From Eubacteriales bacterium (GTDB lineage: Bacteria > Bacillota > Clostridia > Oscillospirales > Oscillospiraceae), in contig JAUNPV010000004.1 in NCBI GenBank assembly GCA_030536515.1, positions 62,001 to 126,000 on the forward strand: DNA of 64,000 bases, in the 5' to 3' direction. This document shows positions 31,458-40,105 of this stretch, piece after piece. The notes below the pieces were generated by a model. The model was given only the letters and a program-made list of their open reading frames with translations, ran no database searches and was not told where the DNA came from. The position numbers were made by a program, and so were the translations under genes. Each line of letters starts with the position of its first letter. Positions within the stretch are counted from its first letter, which is position 1.

Positions 31458-32423
31458 ATGAAATTCACCAGAACCCTCATCACCCTGGCCCTTGGGCTGG
31501 TTCTTTCCGCAGGCATTCTTCCCCTTTCCGCAGCGGCGGCCCAGGAAACCATGTACGGCATCGGCTTTGTCACCGGCGACTCCCTGCGGCTCCGGGCCCA
31601 GGCGGACACCAATGCGCAAATCCTGGCCAACGCCCCCCGGAATGACTGCGTGGCAGTCATCGCCAAGGAGGGCCAGTGGTACAAGGTCAGCTACAATCTC
31701 ACCGTCGGCTATATGCACCAGGACTACCTGGACGTGCTCACCAAGGAGAACGCCGAGCTGGGCTACGGAAAAATCACCGGCACCAATGTCAACCTGCGCT
31801 CCGGCCCCTCCACCGCCCACGCTGTGGTGGAAACGGCGGACAGCGGCGAAAAATGCTACATCATCGGCCTGAATGAGGGCTGGTATAAGGTCCTGTTTCA
31901 AGGTAAAACCTGCTATGTCCGCAGCGACTTTGTGGAGCTGACGGAAATCCCCTATGAAAACCAGGCTTCCCCCAACACCCCCCAGTATTTCCGCCGGGGC
32001 AAGCCCATCGGCGCCCTTCCCGGCGCCTCCGGCAGTGCTTCCTCCGGCAGCGTCACCGGCGCTGACATTCTCGCCGAAGCGGAAAAGCACCTTGGCGCTC
32101 CCTACGTCAACGGCGGAACCACCCCCAGCGGCTTTGACTGCTCCGGGTTTGTGTACTATGTGCTATGCCAGATGGGCATTTCCACCTCCCGGATGATTGG
32201 CGACATGGCCGCCCAGGGCACAGCCGTGGACAAGTCCCAGCTGGAGCCCGGCGATGTTGTGATTTTCTCCAATACATACGGCCGGGGCCTTTCCCACGTG
32301 GGCATCTACGCCGGCGACGGCCAGTTCATCCACGCCCCCAACTCCCGCTCCACCGTGTCCTACTCAGACCTCACCACCGGCTACTGGTCGGACCACTACC
32401 ACAGCGCCAGACGCATGAGCTAA
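31458..32423 (+). CDS. Secreted SH3-domain NlpC/P60 peptidoglycan hydrolase
   Basis: The protein has 321 residues with signal peptide (to about AAAA, residue 28). Two bacterial SH3 domains follow (GDSLRLRAQADTNAQIL and GTNVNLRSGPSTAHAVV, each ending in a YxxxDYL/VRSDFVEL strand), then a Ser/Gly linker and a C-terminal NlpC/P60 domain. Catalytic Cys is in GFDCSGFVYYV, His in LSHVGIYAGDG and the third residue in FIHAPNS. It should cleave stem peptides in the wall. A terminator follows at 32431. Confidence 0.93.
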   Translation: MKFTRTLITLALGLVLSAGILPLSAAAAQETMYGIGFVTGDSLRLRAQADTNAQILANAPRNDCVAVIAKEGQWYKVSYNLTVGYMHQDYLDVLTKENAELGYGKITGTNVNLRSGPSTAHAVVETADSGEKCYIIGLNEGWYKVLFQGKTCYVRSDFVELTEIPYENQASPNTPQYFRRGKPIGALPGASGSASSGSVTGADILAEAEKHLGAPYVNGGTTPSGFDCSGFVYYVLCQMGISTSRMIGDMAAQGTAVDKSQLEPGDVVIFSNTYGRGLSHVGIYAGDGQFIHAPNSRSTVSYSDLTTGYWSDHYHSARRMS

Positions 32424-32430
32424 AAAATCA

Positions 32431-32461
32431 ACTCCCGAACGAACTGTTCGGGAGTTTTTTG
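32431..32461 (+). terminator. Terminator of the NlpC/P60 gene
   Basis: ACTCCCGAAC and GTTCGGGAGT form a 10-bp stem with loop GAACT, followed by seven T residues. Confidence 0.9.
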
Positions 32462-32478
32462 TCTAACCGAAGATATTG

Positions 32479-32612
32479 CGTAGGGACAGCCCTTGCGGCT
32501 GTCCGGGGCTGCGAACCCTGGCGCTTTGGAAAATGGACACGCCCGTAGGGCCCGGCATCCCTGACGGGCCCCTTCGGAAGGACCCGGGAGGGGGCAAGCC
32601 CCTCCCCTACGG
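32479..32612. repeat. CGTAGGG-ended element (same variant as 6314-6402)
   Basis: The left end CGTAGGGACAGCCC pairs with GGCTGTCC. The right end GGGAGGGGGCAAGCCCC continues into CTCCCCTACGG. It ends two bases before the stop codon of the minus-strand acetyltransferase gene. Confidence 0.75.
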
Positions 32613-32613
32613 A

Positions 32614-33102
32614 TTATGTAATCAGGTCGTAGGCCAGCCTCGGGTCGCCGTTTGCCAGGTGGATGATGCCGCAGTATTGAAAGCCGTTTTTCTCCAGGGT
32701 GTGCTGCATGACCCGGTTGTCCCGGTGGGTGTCGATGCGCAGGCAGGCCGCCCTCGTCCGGGCGAAGGCCACGGCGGCGGCCACGACTCCCCCGGAGCCG
32801 TCCCCGGCGATGCGGTGGATGACCCCATAGGGGCCGCTGCTGTGCCAGGCCCCGTCATAGATGACGGCGTAGGTGGGGTCCGGCTCTGTGGTAAAGAAAA
32901 ACACCCCGTGGACCCTTTCCCCCCGGACCGCCGCATAGAGGCGGCCGGTTTCGATGTCCCGGACCGTCTGCTCCACCGGCGGATTTCCGGTCCCCCACTG
33001 GCTGGGGTTGCCGGTTTTCGCCATAAAGGCCCGGGCATAGGCGTAAATTTCCAGAATGCGGGGCAAATCGTCCCGGACTGCTTTGCGAATGACGTAGCTC
33101 AT
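32614..33102 (-). CDS. GNAT family N-acetyltransferase
   Basis: The protein has 162 residues, MSYVIRKAVRDDLPRILEIYAYARAFM onward. It has an acetyl-CoA binding block VIHRIAGDGSGGVVAAAVAFAR and the terminal NRVMQHTLEKNGFQYCGIIHLANGDPRLAYDLI pattern. This sub-type is common in Firmicutes; the substrate is unknown. The start at 33102 has GGGAGGAAGT directly upstream. A CGTAGGG repeat element abuts its 3' end. Confidence 0.9.
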   Translation of the reverse strand: MSYVIRKAVRDDLPRILEIYAYARAFMAKTGNPSQWGTGNPPVEQTVRDIETGRLYAAVRGERVHGVFFFTTEPDPTYAVIYDGAWHSSGPYGVIHRIAGDGSGGVVAAAVAFARTRAACLRIDTHRDNRVMQHTLEKNGFQYCGIIHLANGDPRLAYDLIT

Positions 33103-33224
33103 ACTTCCTCCCGGCGGCCTGGGCAGACCGCTCTGCAATCCATTTTCTATAGTATAAATCATCCGCATGATTTTGACAAGCTCTGCGCATAATAAGGTCA
33201 AAGAAAAACAGGAAGGTGAACAAC

Positions 33225-34241
33225 ATGGCAAGTCAAAAGCGGGGCCGGCAGAGCTTTGCGCTCGCCGAGCCGCCGAAGATTACGGCCTGGGCCAGTGTGG
33301 TGGGGAAAAAGGAGGCCGAGGGGCCTCTCAGCCACACCTTTGACATCAAGTGCCGGGACACCTACTTCGGCCAGGCCACCTGGGAGCAGGCGGAGAAGCA
33401 TATGCAGCAGCTGGCCCTGCGGAAGCTGGCGGACAAGGCGGGTATGCAGCAGACGGAGTTTGACCTGGTGTTTTCCGGGGACCTCTTAAACCAGTGCATC
33501 GGCTCCTCCTTTACCCTGCGCAACACCGGCATCCCCCACCTGGGCCTCTACGGGGCCTGCTCCACCATGGCCGAGAGCCTGCTGGCGGCCTCCATGGCGG
33601 TGGGCGGCGGCTTTGCGGACAGGGTGGTGGCCATGACCTCCTCCCATTTTGCGTCCTCCGAGCGGCAGTACCGCTTCCCCCTGGGCTACGGCGGCCAGCG
33701 GACCCCCTGCTCCCAGTGGACCGTCACCGGCTCCGGGGCGGCTCTGGTGTGCCGGGAGGGCAAGGGACCGAAAATCACCGCCTGCACCGTAGGCACCGTC
33801 AAGGACCTGGGCATCACCGATGCCAACAACATGGGCTCCGCCATGGCCCCGGCGGCCTACGACACCATCCGGGCCCACTTTGACGACCTGAAAACCGGGC
33901 CAGAGGATTTCAGCCTCATCGTCACCGGGGACCTGGGCCAGCTGGGCAAGGAGATGCTGCTGGAGCTGGCCAAGCGGGACGGGGTGTCCCTGGGGGGCAA
34001 GCTGGCCGACTGCGGCACCATGGTGTTCGACAACACCACCCAGGACGTCCACGCCGGGGGCTCCGGCTGCGGGTGCAGCGCGGTGACATTGTGCGGGGAG
34101 CTGCTGGGCAAGCTCAGCAGCGGGAAGCTGAAAAAAATTCTGTTCTGCGGCACCGGGGCCCTGCTGTCCCCCACCTCCACCCAGCAGGGGCTGCCCATTC
34201 CCGGGGTGTGCCACGCCGTTTCCATTCAGGGAGGTGCGTAA
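33225..34241 (+). CDS. spoVAD: Stage V sporulation protein AD
   Basis: SpoVAD has a thiolase-like fold and binds dipicolinic acid during its import into the forespore. The protein has 338 residues: SHTFDIKCRDTYFGQATWEQAE, GDLLNQCIGSSF, LGLYGACSTMAESL, HFASSERQYRFPLGYGGQR and GGSGCGCSAV are family blocks. The ATG at 33225 is used because GGAAGGTG precedes it. spoVAE follows one base behind the stop. spoVAC, usually the first gene of the trio, is not next to it. Confidence 0.95.
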   Translation: MASQKRGRQSFALAEPPKITAWASVVGKKEAEGPLSHTFDIKCRDTYFGQATWEQAEKHMQQLALRKLADKAGMQQTEFDLVFSGDLLNQCIGSSFTLRNTGIPHLGLYGACSTMAESLLAASMAVGGGFADRVVAMTSSHFASSERQYRFPLGYGGQRTPCSQWTVTGSGAALVCREGKGPKITACTVGTVKDLGITDANNMGSAMAPAAYDTIRAHFDDLKTGPEDFSLIVTGDLGQLGKEMLLELAKRDGVSLGGKLADCGTMVFDNTTQDVHAGGSGCGCSAVTLCGELLGKLSSGKLKKILFCGTGALLSPTSTQQGLPIPGVCHAVSIQGGA

Positions 34242-34242
34242 C

Positions 34243-34599
34243 ATGGACTATGTAAAGGCGTTTCTGGTGGGCGGGGCCCTGTGCCTCATCGGCCAGATTT
34301 TAATTGACAAAACCAAGCTGACTCCGGCGAGAATATTGGTGAGCTATGTGGTCATCGGCGTGATTGCCGGGGCGGCGGGCATTTACAAGCCCCTCATCGA
34401 CTTTGCCGGGGCCGGGGCCACGGTCCCTCTGACGGGCTTCGGGAGCCTGCTTGCCAAGGGGGTGAAGGAGGCGGTGGACCAGCAGGGCTTCCTGGGGATT
34501 TTCCTGGGCGGGCTGAAGGCCGCCGCCGGGGGCATCACCGCCGCCATCACGGCAGGGCTGCTGGCCAGCCTTCTGTTCCGGGCCAAGGATAAATCCTGA
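34243..34599 (+). CDS. spoVAE: Stage V sporulation protein AE (SpoVAEb type)
   Basis: The protein has 118 residues and consists of four hydrophobic segments, with GGALCLIGQILIDKTKLTPARILVSYVV and GAGATVPLTGFGSLLAKGV as conserved blocks of SpoVAC/SpoVAEb. It is part of the membrane channel that moves dipicolinic acid. The start at 34243 has GGGAGGTGCGTAAC. It is translationally close to spoVAD. Confidence 0.93.
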   Translation: MDYVKAFLVGGALCLIGQILIDKTKLTPARILVSYVVIGVIAGAAGIYKPLIDFAGAGATVPLTGFGSLLAKGVKEAVDQQGFLGIFLGGLKAAAGGITAAITAGLLASLLFRAKDKS

Positions 34600-34649
34600 A
34601 TTTCCGGGCATGATAGGTAAGCGGAAATACCGCAGAAGGAGGAAGAACC

Positions 34650-34748
34650 ATGAACAATCAGAATCAGAACAAGAACAACCAGAACCAGAATCAGAACCAG
34701 AACAACAACCAGAATCAGAACAATTCCGAGAACCGGAACTGCCGCTAA
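34650..34748 (+). CDS. 32-residue Asn/Gln-rich microprotein
   Basis: The frame encodes MNNQNQNKNNQNQNQNQ and continues in the same style, ending SENRNCR: 17 Asn and 9 Gln of 32 residues and one Cys. It has a strong AGAAGGAGGAAGAACC site and sits between spoVAE and a good terminator, so it is probably the last cistron of the spoVA unit. Similar low-complexity small proteins occur near sporulation genes in Clostridia, but I cannot name a family. Confidence 0.65.
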   Translation: MNNQNQNKNNQNQNQNQNNNQNQNNSENRNCR

Positions 34749-34757
34749 CCCGATATG

Positions 34758-34792
34758 AAAAATATCCTGTCCAGCCCGGACAGGATATTTTT
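34758..34792 (+). terminator. Terminator of the spoVA-microprotein unit
   Basis: A 15-bp perfect stem AAAAATATCCTGTCC/GGACAGGATATTTTT with loop AGCCC. It also serves the convergent NUDIX pseudogene. Confidence 0.9.
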
Positions 34793-35154
34793 CTATTTCA
34801 GTTCCCAGCGCCATCCGCCGTTTTCCCGGAAATAGAAGAACTCGCTGAGTCCGTCCTCCAGGAAAATTTTCATCATCTGGTCCATGTCATTGGCCAGGGC
34901 CATGCCGGGCAGCTCGTCCAGCCGGACCCAATAGACCGCCCCCTCCGCCGAGGAATGAAGCTGGCCTTCAAAATGTTCGGTTTTGTAAAACAGCACCATG
35001 TACCGGGTCCCATCGTCTCTGACCCAGTCCTTGACGCCGCACAGCTGGGGGCTGTGGACCGTCAGGCCGGGTTGCGCCGGTCCTGGACCAGAACCATGTC
35101 CCCATGGCAAATCATGCACATATTGGTCAAAATACATTCTTCCGTTCGTGCCAA
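34793..35154 (-). pseudogene. NUDIX hydrolase broken by internal deletion and frameshift
   Basis: The 5' part starts at a TTG (35154) with AAAGGAG upstream and reads MARTEECILTNMCMICHGD then MVLVQDRRNP, the normal start of an 8-oxo-dGTP diphosphatase-like NUDIX protein. In another frame the 3' part reads LTVHSPQLCGVKDWV... VLFYKTEHFEGQLHSSAEG... DLSEFFYFRENGGWRW-like, the normal end. Everything between, including the whole Nudix box (GxxxxxExxxREUxEEx), is missing: about 100 bases. The total of 362 bases is not a multiple of three. The gene is therefore inactive. Confidence 0.8.
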
Positions 35155-35167
35155 ATTAGTTTCTCCT

Positions 35168-36502
35168 TTACTGCATCAAAGTGCTGGGCTTCACCGCCTG
35201 GACGCAGAGGGTAATCTGGTCCATGGTGAGGGCGGTCCGCTTTTCCTGGCCGGGGCGGCCAAGGGTGGTGACCGTCACATAGCGAGTCATGCCCTCCGTC
35301 TGCTTCACCGGTGCCCAGATGAACAGGTACTGCTTTTCGCCGCTGTCCGTTTGGACGGTGATGCTGTCACAGGTGAAGCTCAGCTCCCCCACTTGGAGCT
35401 GGGTTGTCTCCCGCTGGGGCTCCATGCCGTTTTCCCGTGCCGACTGGCAGAGGGAATCCGCCTGCTCCGTGAAATAGCTCATGTCCGGGTCATTGTTCAC
35501 GGTTTGCATCTCATAGACCACATACACCCCTTCGTTTTCCGGGGCAAAGGCCGCCGAGTAGCCATTGCCTCCGGCGGGCTCCCAGCCCTGGGGGACGGTG
35601 ATATCCACAAGAGCGTCGCCCTCCCGGATGGTGAAGGTACCGTCGCCGTTGTCCGGGTTTCCCGACAGCAGACGTTCCCAGCGTTGGGCGTTCTCCCGGG
35701 CCTCCTGGGGCAGCTCAATCGGCGGCTGGGTGTCAAAAGAGCGGTAGCGGAGGGTGGCGGTGCAGGCTTCAAAGTCCACCTCCCGGTCCGGGACCTGCGC
35801 CATGGTAACGGTAAACTCCTGGGCCAGGGGCAGACAGGTTTTGGCATCCAGGTACAGCCGCACGCCGCATTCGCTGGGAGTAAGGCTCAGGGTTCCCATA
35901 CGGTCCGTCAGCGGCTCCATATCCTTCAAAAGGCGTTTCAGCATGGGCAGAGCGGCCTCACCGGGGACGGTGGCCGTTAAGCAGTGGGCCGCCGTTCCCT
36001 CCCACTGGGTCACAGTCCGGTCCCATTGAATTTTGGCCCCGTCCAGCAGAGCGTCGGCGCTCATAACCATTGCCTCCGGGTCCAGGTCCACCTCCGTCCG
36101 GGTCCACCTGCCGTCCTCACCGTTGGTGTAGCGGACCGTCTTTCCATCCTGCATGAGGGTGTAGACCTGGCTGTTCAGCCGGGTCCGCTGGTCCATGTCC
36201 ACCTCCGGGGAATAGTGGTGCAGGGCAGCCGTCACGTCGGTTTTGCTTACAAAGGGGGTCCGGGCAACGGTGGTGGAAGCATCCAGCCGCAATTGCTCAT
36301 ACACTCTGTGGTAGCTTCCCAGGGCAGGCAGCTCCATGGAAAGGCGAAGCTCCACGGTCATATCCACCTGGGTGCACATCCGCCCATAGGCGGCCTCCCG
36401 GTAGGCACTCCACACCTCCTCCGGGGTTTTCGGCCTGCCGCAGCCGGTGAGCAGAAGCAGCACCAGGCCCAGCAGAATGCCCAGACTTGTCTTTCGTTTC
36501 AC
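35168..36502 (-). CDS. Large lipoprotein of unknown function
   Basis: The protein has 444 residues with lipobox (LLLLTGCGRP). The first two thirds resemble the beta-sheet folds of LolA/LppX-like or sporulation lipoproteins (VYTLMQDGKTVRYTNGEDGRWTRTEVDLD); the last third begins about FTIREGDALVDITVPQGWEPAGG and may be a separate PsbP-like domain. No family was recognised with confidence. The GTG start at 36502 follows GGAGGTGGCAAC. It is downstream of addA, beyond a terminator. Confidence 0.75.
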   Translation of the reverse strand: MKRKTSLGILLGLVLLLLTGCGRPKTPEEVWSAYREAAYGRMCTQVDMTVELRLSMELPALGSYHRVYEQLRLDASTTVARTPFVSKTDVTAALHHYSPEVDMDQRTRLNSQVYTLMQDGKTVRYTNGEDGRWTRTEVDLDPEAMVMSADALLDGAKIQWDRTVTQWEGTAAHCLTATVPGEAALPMLKRLLKDMEPLTDRMGTLSLTPSECGVRLYLDAKTCLPLAQEFTVTMAQVPDREVDFEACTATLRYRSFDTQPPIELPQEARENAQRWERLLSGNPDNGDGTFTIREGDALVDITVPQGWEPAGGNGYSAAFAPENEGVYVVYEMQTVNNDPDMSYFTEQADSLCQSARENGMEPQRETTQLQVGELSFTCDSITVQTDSGEKQYLFIWAPVKQTEGMTRYVTVTTLGRPGQEKRTALTMDQITLCVQAVKPSTLMQ

Positions 36503-36523
36503 GTTGCCACCTCCATAAAAGCC

Positions 36524-36572
36524 AAAACGGGATGGATATACTTACCTAATATAAGTATATCCGTCCCGTTTT
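36524..36572 (-). terminator. addAB terminator
   Basis: Arms of 20 bases (36524-36543 and 36553-36572) pair with a single G-T, and U-rich sequence follows on the minus strand. It lies between the addA stop and the GTG of the downstream lipoprotein. Confidence 0.8.
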
Positions 36573-36586
36573 CCTATTGCAACTGT

Positions 36587-39500
36587 TTAATCTGCACAAA
36601 TTTCCACAAAGGAATTTGTCTGAAAGAAATAAAGATAGCGGTGCTTGATGGGCTTTTCGTAGATGCGGCTCAGGGCCTCGCCGTAGGTGCGGATTTGGGG
36701 GGCGTAGCGGCGGGCGGCGGCATCCTGGGTTTCGGCGGTGACCCGGTCGGTTTTGAAATCCACGACGGTGATGCCGTCCGCCTCCAGCAGGGCGCAGTCC
36801 ACCACGCCCTGGAGCAGCACCTGCTCCCCTTCCAAATCGTCGCCGTAGTGGCTGCCCCGGTCCAGAATGGAGAATTTGAACTCCCGGAGGCAGTCCGCCC
36901 CGGCCCGGAGCTTTTCGCCCAGAGGCGTTGCAAAAAAGGCGGCGATTTTCCCGCAGTCCACCATAGCCCCCTGGTCGGCGGTGAGAAAGCCCTTCTCCAC
37001 CAGCTCCTGAATCTCCCCGGCCACCGCCTGGGGGCTGCCGCAGTTTTCATAGCGGATGTATTGCAGGGCCGCGTGGATAACGGTGCCGTACTCGGTTTGG
37101 GAGGTCTGGGTGGCGGCGAAGGCGGGGGCCCGCCAGGTCCGCTGAAGGGGCTTTGGCTCCCGGGTCTTTTCGGCGGCCTCGGCGTCCTTCACCCGGCCCT
37201 TCCGTCCGGTGGCGGTCTGCTTGGAGGGCGTCACCGTGGCGGCCTGGTGGGGGTAGCGAAAGGCAAGGGCCTGCTTTAGCCGGGCGGCGGCATCCCCCGG
37301 AAGGGGCTGCCTCTGCTGGGCCGGTGCGGCGGCAGCCTGGATTTCCTCCGGGGCCGCTGTGACCTGGATGTTCCAGGGGTGTCCGTCGGACACCGTCTCC
37401 ATAGGACGGCCCCCCAGGGCGTGGAGGGCCCCGGCCTCGGTCCGGCGCAGGGCCGCCAGCAGCACCCAGTCGCCCAGGCAGATGGCGTCCCGACACAGCA
37501 GCTCCCCGCCGTCAAAGTCCTGCCGCAGGGCAGCGTCCTGCAAATCGGCGGGCAGATTCCGGGCGGCGTAGGTCATAATGAGCCGGTCCTTGGCCCGGGT
37601 CATGGCCACATACAGCACCCGCATTTCCTCGGACACGCTCTCCTGCTCCATTTTGGCGGCAATGGCCCCCTTGGACAATGACGGATACCGGACCCGAACG
37701 TCGTGGTCCGCCGCACTGAGGCCCAGGCCCAGGGTCTTGTCGCAGAGGATGGGGGCCCGGAGGCTCTCCTGGTTGAATTTCCGGGACAGGTTGCACAGGA
37801 ACACCACGGGAAATTCCAGGCCCTTGGACTTGTGAATGCTCATAATGCTGACACTGTCGGCCCCGGCGGCGGAGGCGCTCACCAGGCCCCGGGCCTCCAT
37901 AGCGTCCAGATGGTCCAGAAACTGGCTCAGGTCCAGCAGGCTCCCCTTTTCGCACTGGGCGGCCAGTTGGAAAAATTCCTGCAAATTGGCGCTTTTGGCC
38001 GTGCCGCCGTCCATGGCGGCGTAGACGCTGTCCAGCCGGGTCTCGGTGAAGCAGGCCTCCAGCAGGGCCGTCAGGGTGTCCATCCGGGCCTTCCGGCGGA
38101 GGCGGTCCAGGGTTTCCAGAAAAGAACGGACCCTGGGGCTGTCGCTTTTCAGCAGAGCGTCATAAAAGGGCCCCTGGGTGCGGCCGCTGCGGATGGCGGC
38201 CAGGTCGTCGGCGGTGAAGCCGAAAATGGGGCTGGCCAGGGTGCTGAGCAGGGGGATATCCTGCCGGGGGTTGACGATGGTCTGCAAAAAGGACCGCAGG
38301 GTGCCGATCTCCTGAGTTTGCAGCAGGTCCGTGCCGCCGCCGGAGGCGCACCGGATGCCCCGCTGCTCCAGGGCCCGCTGGAAATACCCGCCGGCGCTGC
38401 CGGGAGAGCGGAGAAGAATCACAATGTCCTGGGGCTCCACCGGCCGCAGGGTGTCCCCCTGGCGAACAAGGGTTCCCTCTTTCAGCATGGTCTGGATGCG
38501 CTCTGCCACGAAGGCCGCCTCCTCGGCGTAGGTGTCCTCCCGGACCTCAATGGCGTACAGTTCCGTCCCGGCATCCCCCAGGGGGATGTGGGGCACTCCC
38601 TCCCGGAGGGCCTCGGCCTGGCCGTAATGCAGGCCGCCCACGTGGGGGCGCATACAGGTCTCAAACACCTGGTTCACAGCGTCAATCACCTCCGCCCCGG
38701 AGCGGAAGTTGTGGCTCAGCAGCACCTTCCGGCCCTGGCCCGGCTGGGCCTGGTCGGCGGGGATGAAGCTGTGGTATTTTTCCAGGAAAATGCCGGGGTC
38801 CGCCAGCCGGAACTGGTAGATGGACTGCTTTACGTCCCCCACCAGAAAGCCGTTATGCCGCTCCTGGGTCAGGGCGGAGAAAATGGCGTCCTGAACGGCG
38901 TTGGAGTCCTGGTACTCGTCCACCAGCACCTCCCGGTACCGGCGGCCGATTTCCAGGGCGGCGGCGGTGGGAGCGGTTCTGGATTTTCCCAGCAGCAAAT
39001 CCAGGGTCTTTTGCTCCAAATCGGAAAAATCCAGCACCCGGCGGGATTTTTTGGCAGACTGGAAGTCCCTCTCAAACTGCCGCACCAGGGCCACCAGCCC
39101 CCGGGCCCCCGCCTCATTCCGGCGCAGGTCCTCCAGCAGCTGCCGGGAGTCGTCGGCAAAGCTCCTGAGCTTGCGCTCCATACCCTGTTTGCAGGCATTC
39201 CGGGCGGCCTTAATCCGGGCGGCCAGGTCCTCGTCGCAGTTTTTCTTGGGGAACACCAGACGGCCATAGTCAATGGTCCGGTTTCGATGGACGGTATCCC
39301 AGTCCGGGGCCCCTGCCAGAATTTGCAGCTGGACAAGGGTCTGCCGGAGGTTTCCGGCGGGCTTTTCCATGCCCTCGCTTTTGTCTGCCTCCTGAATGCA
39401 CCGGGTCAGCACCCGGATGTGGCAGGCTAAGTATTCCTTCATATCCTCCATCAGGTAGCGGCCCCAGAGGGTCTCGGCGGCATCCTCCGCCTCCTCCACC

Positions 39501-40105
39501 CGGGCGGCGGCCAGGCACTCGTCCAGCCAGCCATCGGGGTCTAAGTGGCAGCGGGCGCTGTCGTAGACCTTTTCCACAATCTGCGGCACCTTTCCGTCGT
39601 CCCGGCCCAGGCCCTGGGTGTCCACAAAGGCCTTGAAGTCCTCGCTCATGGCCTCGCTTCCGTAGGTCCGGTCCAGCATGGCCTCCATCACCGTGTCCCG
39701 CAGCTCCCGGCACTCGTTTTCATCGGCCACCCGGAAGTCCGCACTTAGGTCCAGCCGGTAGGCGTACTCCCGCAGCAGGTCGCCGCAGAAGCCGTGGACC
39801 GTGGATATCTTCGTCAGGAACAGCCGCTGCATCTGCTTTTGCAGGTGGCGGTTTTCAGGCTCCGCCGCAATCCGCTGGGACAGCTTGGCAGCAATTTTCC
39901 CCCGAAGCTCCGAGGCGGCGGCCTTGGTGTAGGTAATAATCAGAAAATCGTCCAGATTGGCAGGGTCTCTGGGGCTTGTCATGTATTCCAGCAGCCGGTC
40001 CACCAGGACCTTGGTCTTGCCGGAGCCTGCGGCGGCGGATACCAGCAGCCGCCCGCCACGGTCATGGACCGCCTGGCTCTGCTGGGGCGTCAGTTTTTCA
40101 GCCAT
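36587..40105 (-). CDS. addA: AddA subunit of the AddAB helicase-nuclease
   Basis: AddA is the 3'-5' helicase and nuclease of AddAB, which processes DNA double-strand ends for recombination. The protein has 1172 residues. Walker A is LVSAAAGSGKTKVLVDR (about 21-37); Walker B/helicase motif II is VLVDEYQDSN; further motifs are GDVKQSIYQFRLADP, HNFRSG, SIHKSKGLEFPVVFL and VAMTRAKDRL. The C-terminal nuclease has GVVDCALLEADGITVVDFKTD. The start at 40105 has AAAGGAGGTGCACC. It overlaps addB by 8 bases. Confidence 0.96.
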   Translation of the reverse strand: MAEKLTPQQSQAVHDRGGRLLVSAAAGSGKTKVLVDRLLEYMTSPRDPANLDDFLIITYTKAAASELRGKIAAKLSQRIAAEPENRHLQKQMQRLFLTKISTVHGFCGDLLREYAYRLDLSADFRVADENECRELRDTVMEAMLDRTYGSEAMSEDFKAFVDTQGLGRDDGKVPQIVEKVYDSARCHLDPDGWLDECLAAARVEEAEDAAETLWGRYLMEDMKEYLACHIRVLTRCIQEADKSEGMEKPAGNLRQTLVQLQILAGAPDWDTVHRNRTIDYGRLVFPKKNCDEDLAARIKAARNACKQGMERKLRSFADDSRQLLEDLRRNEAGARGLVALVRQFERDFQSAKKSRRVLDFSDLEQKTLDLLLGKSRTAPTAAALEIGRRYREVLVDEYQDSNAVQDAIFSALTQERHNGFLVGDVKQSIYQFRLADPGIFLEKYHSFIPADQAQPGQGRKVLLSHNFRSGAEVIDAVNQVFETCMRPHVGGLHYGQAEALREGVPHIPLGDAGTELYAIEVREDTYAEEAAFVAERIQTMLKEGTLVRQGDTLRPVEPQDIVILLRSPGSAGGYFQRALEQRGIRCASGGGTDLLQTQEIGTLRSFLQTIVNPRQDIPLLSTLASPIFGFTADDLAAIRSGRTQGPFYDALLKSDSPRVRSFLETLDRLRRKARMDTLTALLEACFTETRLDSVYAAMDGGTAKSANLQEFFQLAAQCEKGSLLDLSQFLDHLDAMEARGLVSASAAGADSVSIMSIHKSKGLEFPVVFLCNLSRKFNQESLRAPILCDKTLGLGLSAADHDVRVRYPSLSKGAIAAKMEQESVSEEMRVLYVAMTRAKDRLIMTYAARNLPADLQDAALRQDFDGGELLCRDAICLGDWVLLAALRRTEAGALHALGGRPMETVSDGHPWNIQVTAAPEEIQAAAAPAQQRQPLPGDAAARLKQALAFRYPHQAATVTPSKQTATGRKGRVKDAEAAEKTREPKPLQRTWRAPAFAATQTSQTEYGTVIHAALQYIRYENCGSPQAVAGEIQELVEKGFLTADQGAMVDCGKIAAFFATPLGEKLRAGADCLREFKFSILDRGSHYGDDLEGEQVLLQGVVDCALLEADGITVVDFKTDRVTAETQDAAARRYAPQIRTYGEALSRIYEKPIKHRYLYFFQTNSFVEICAD

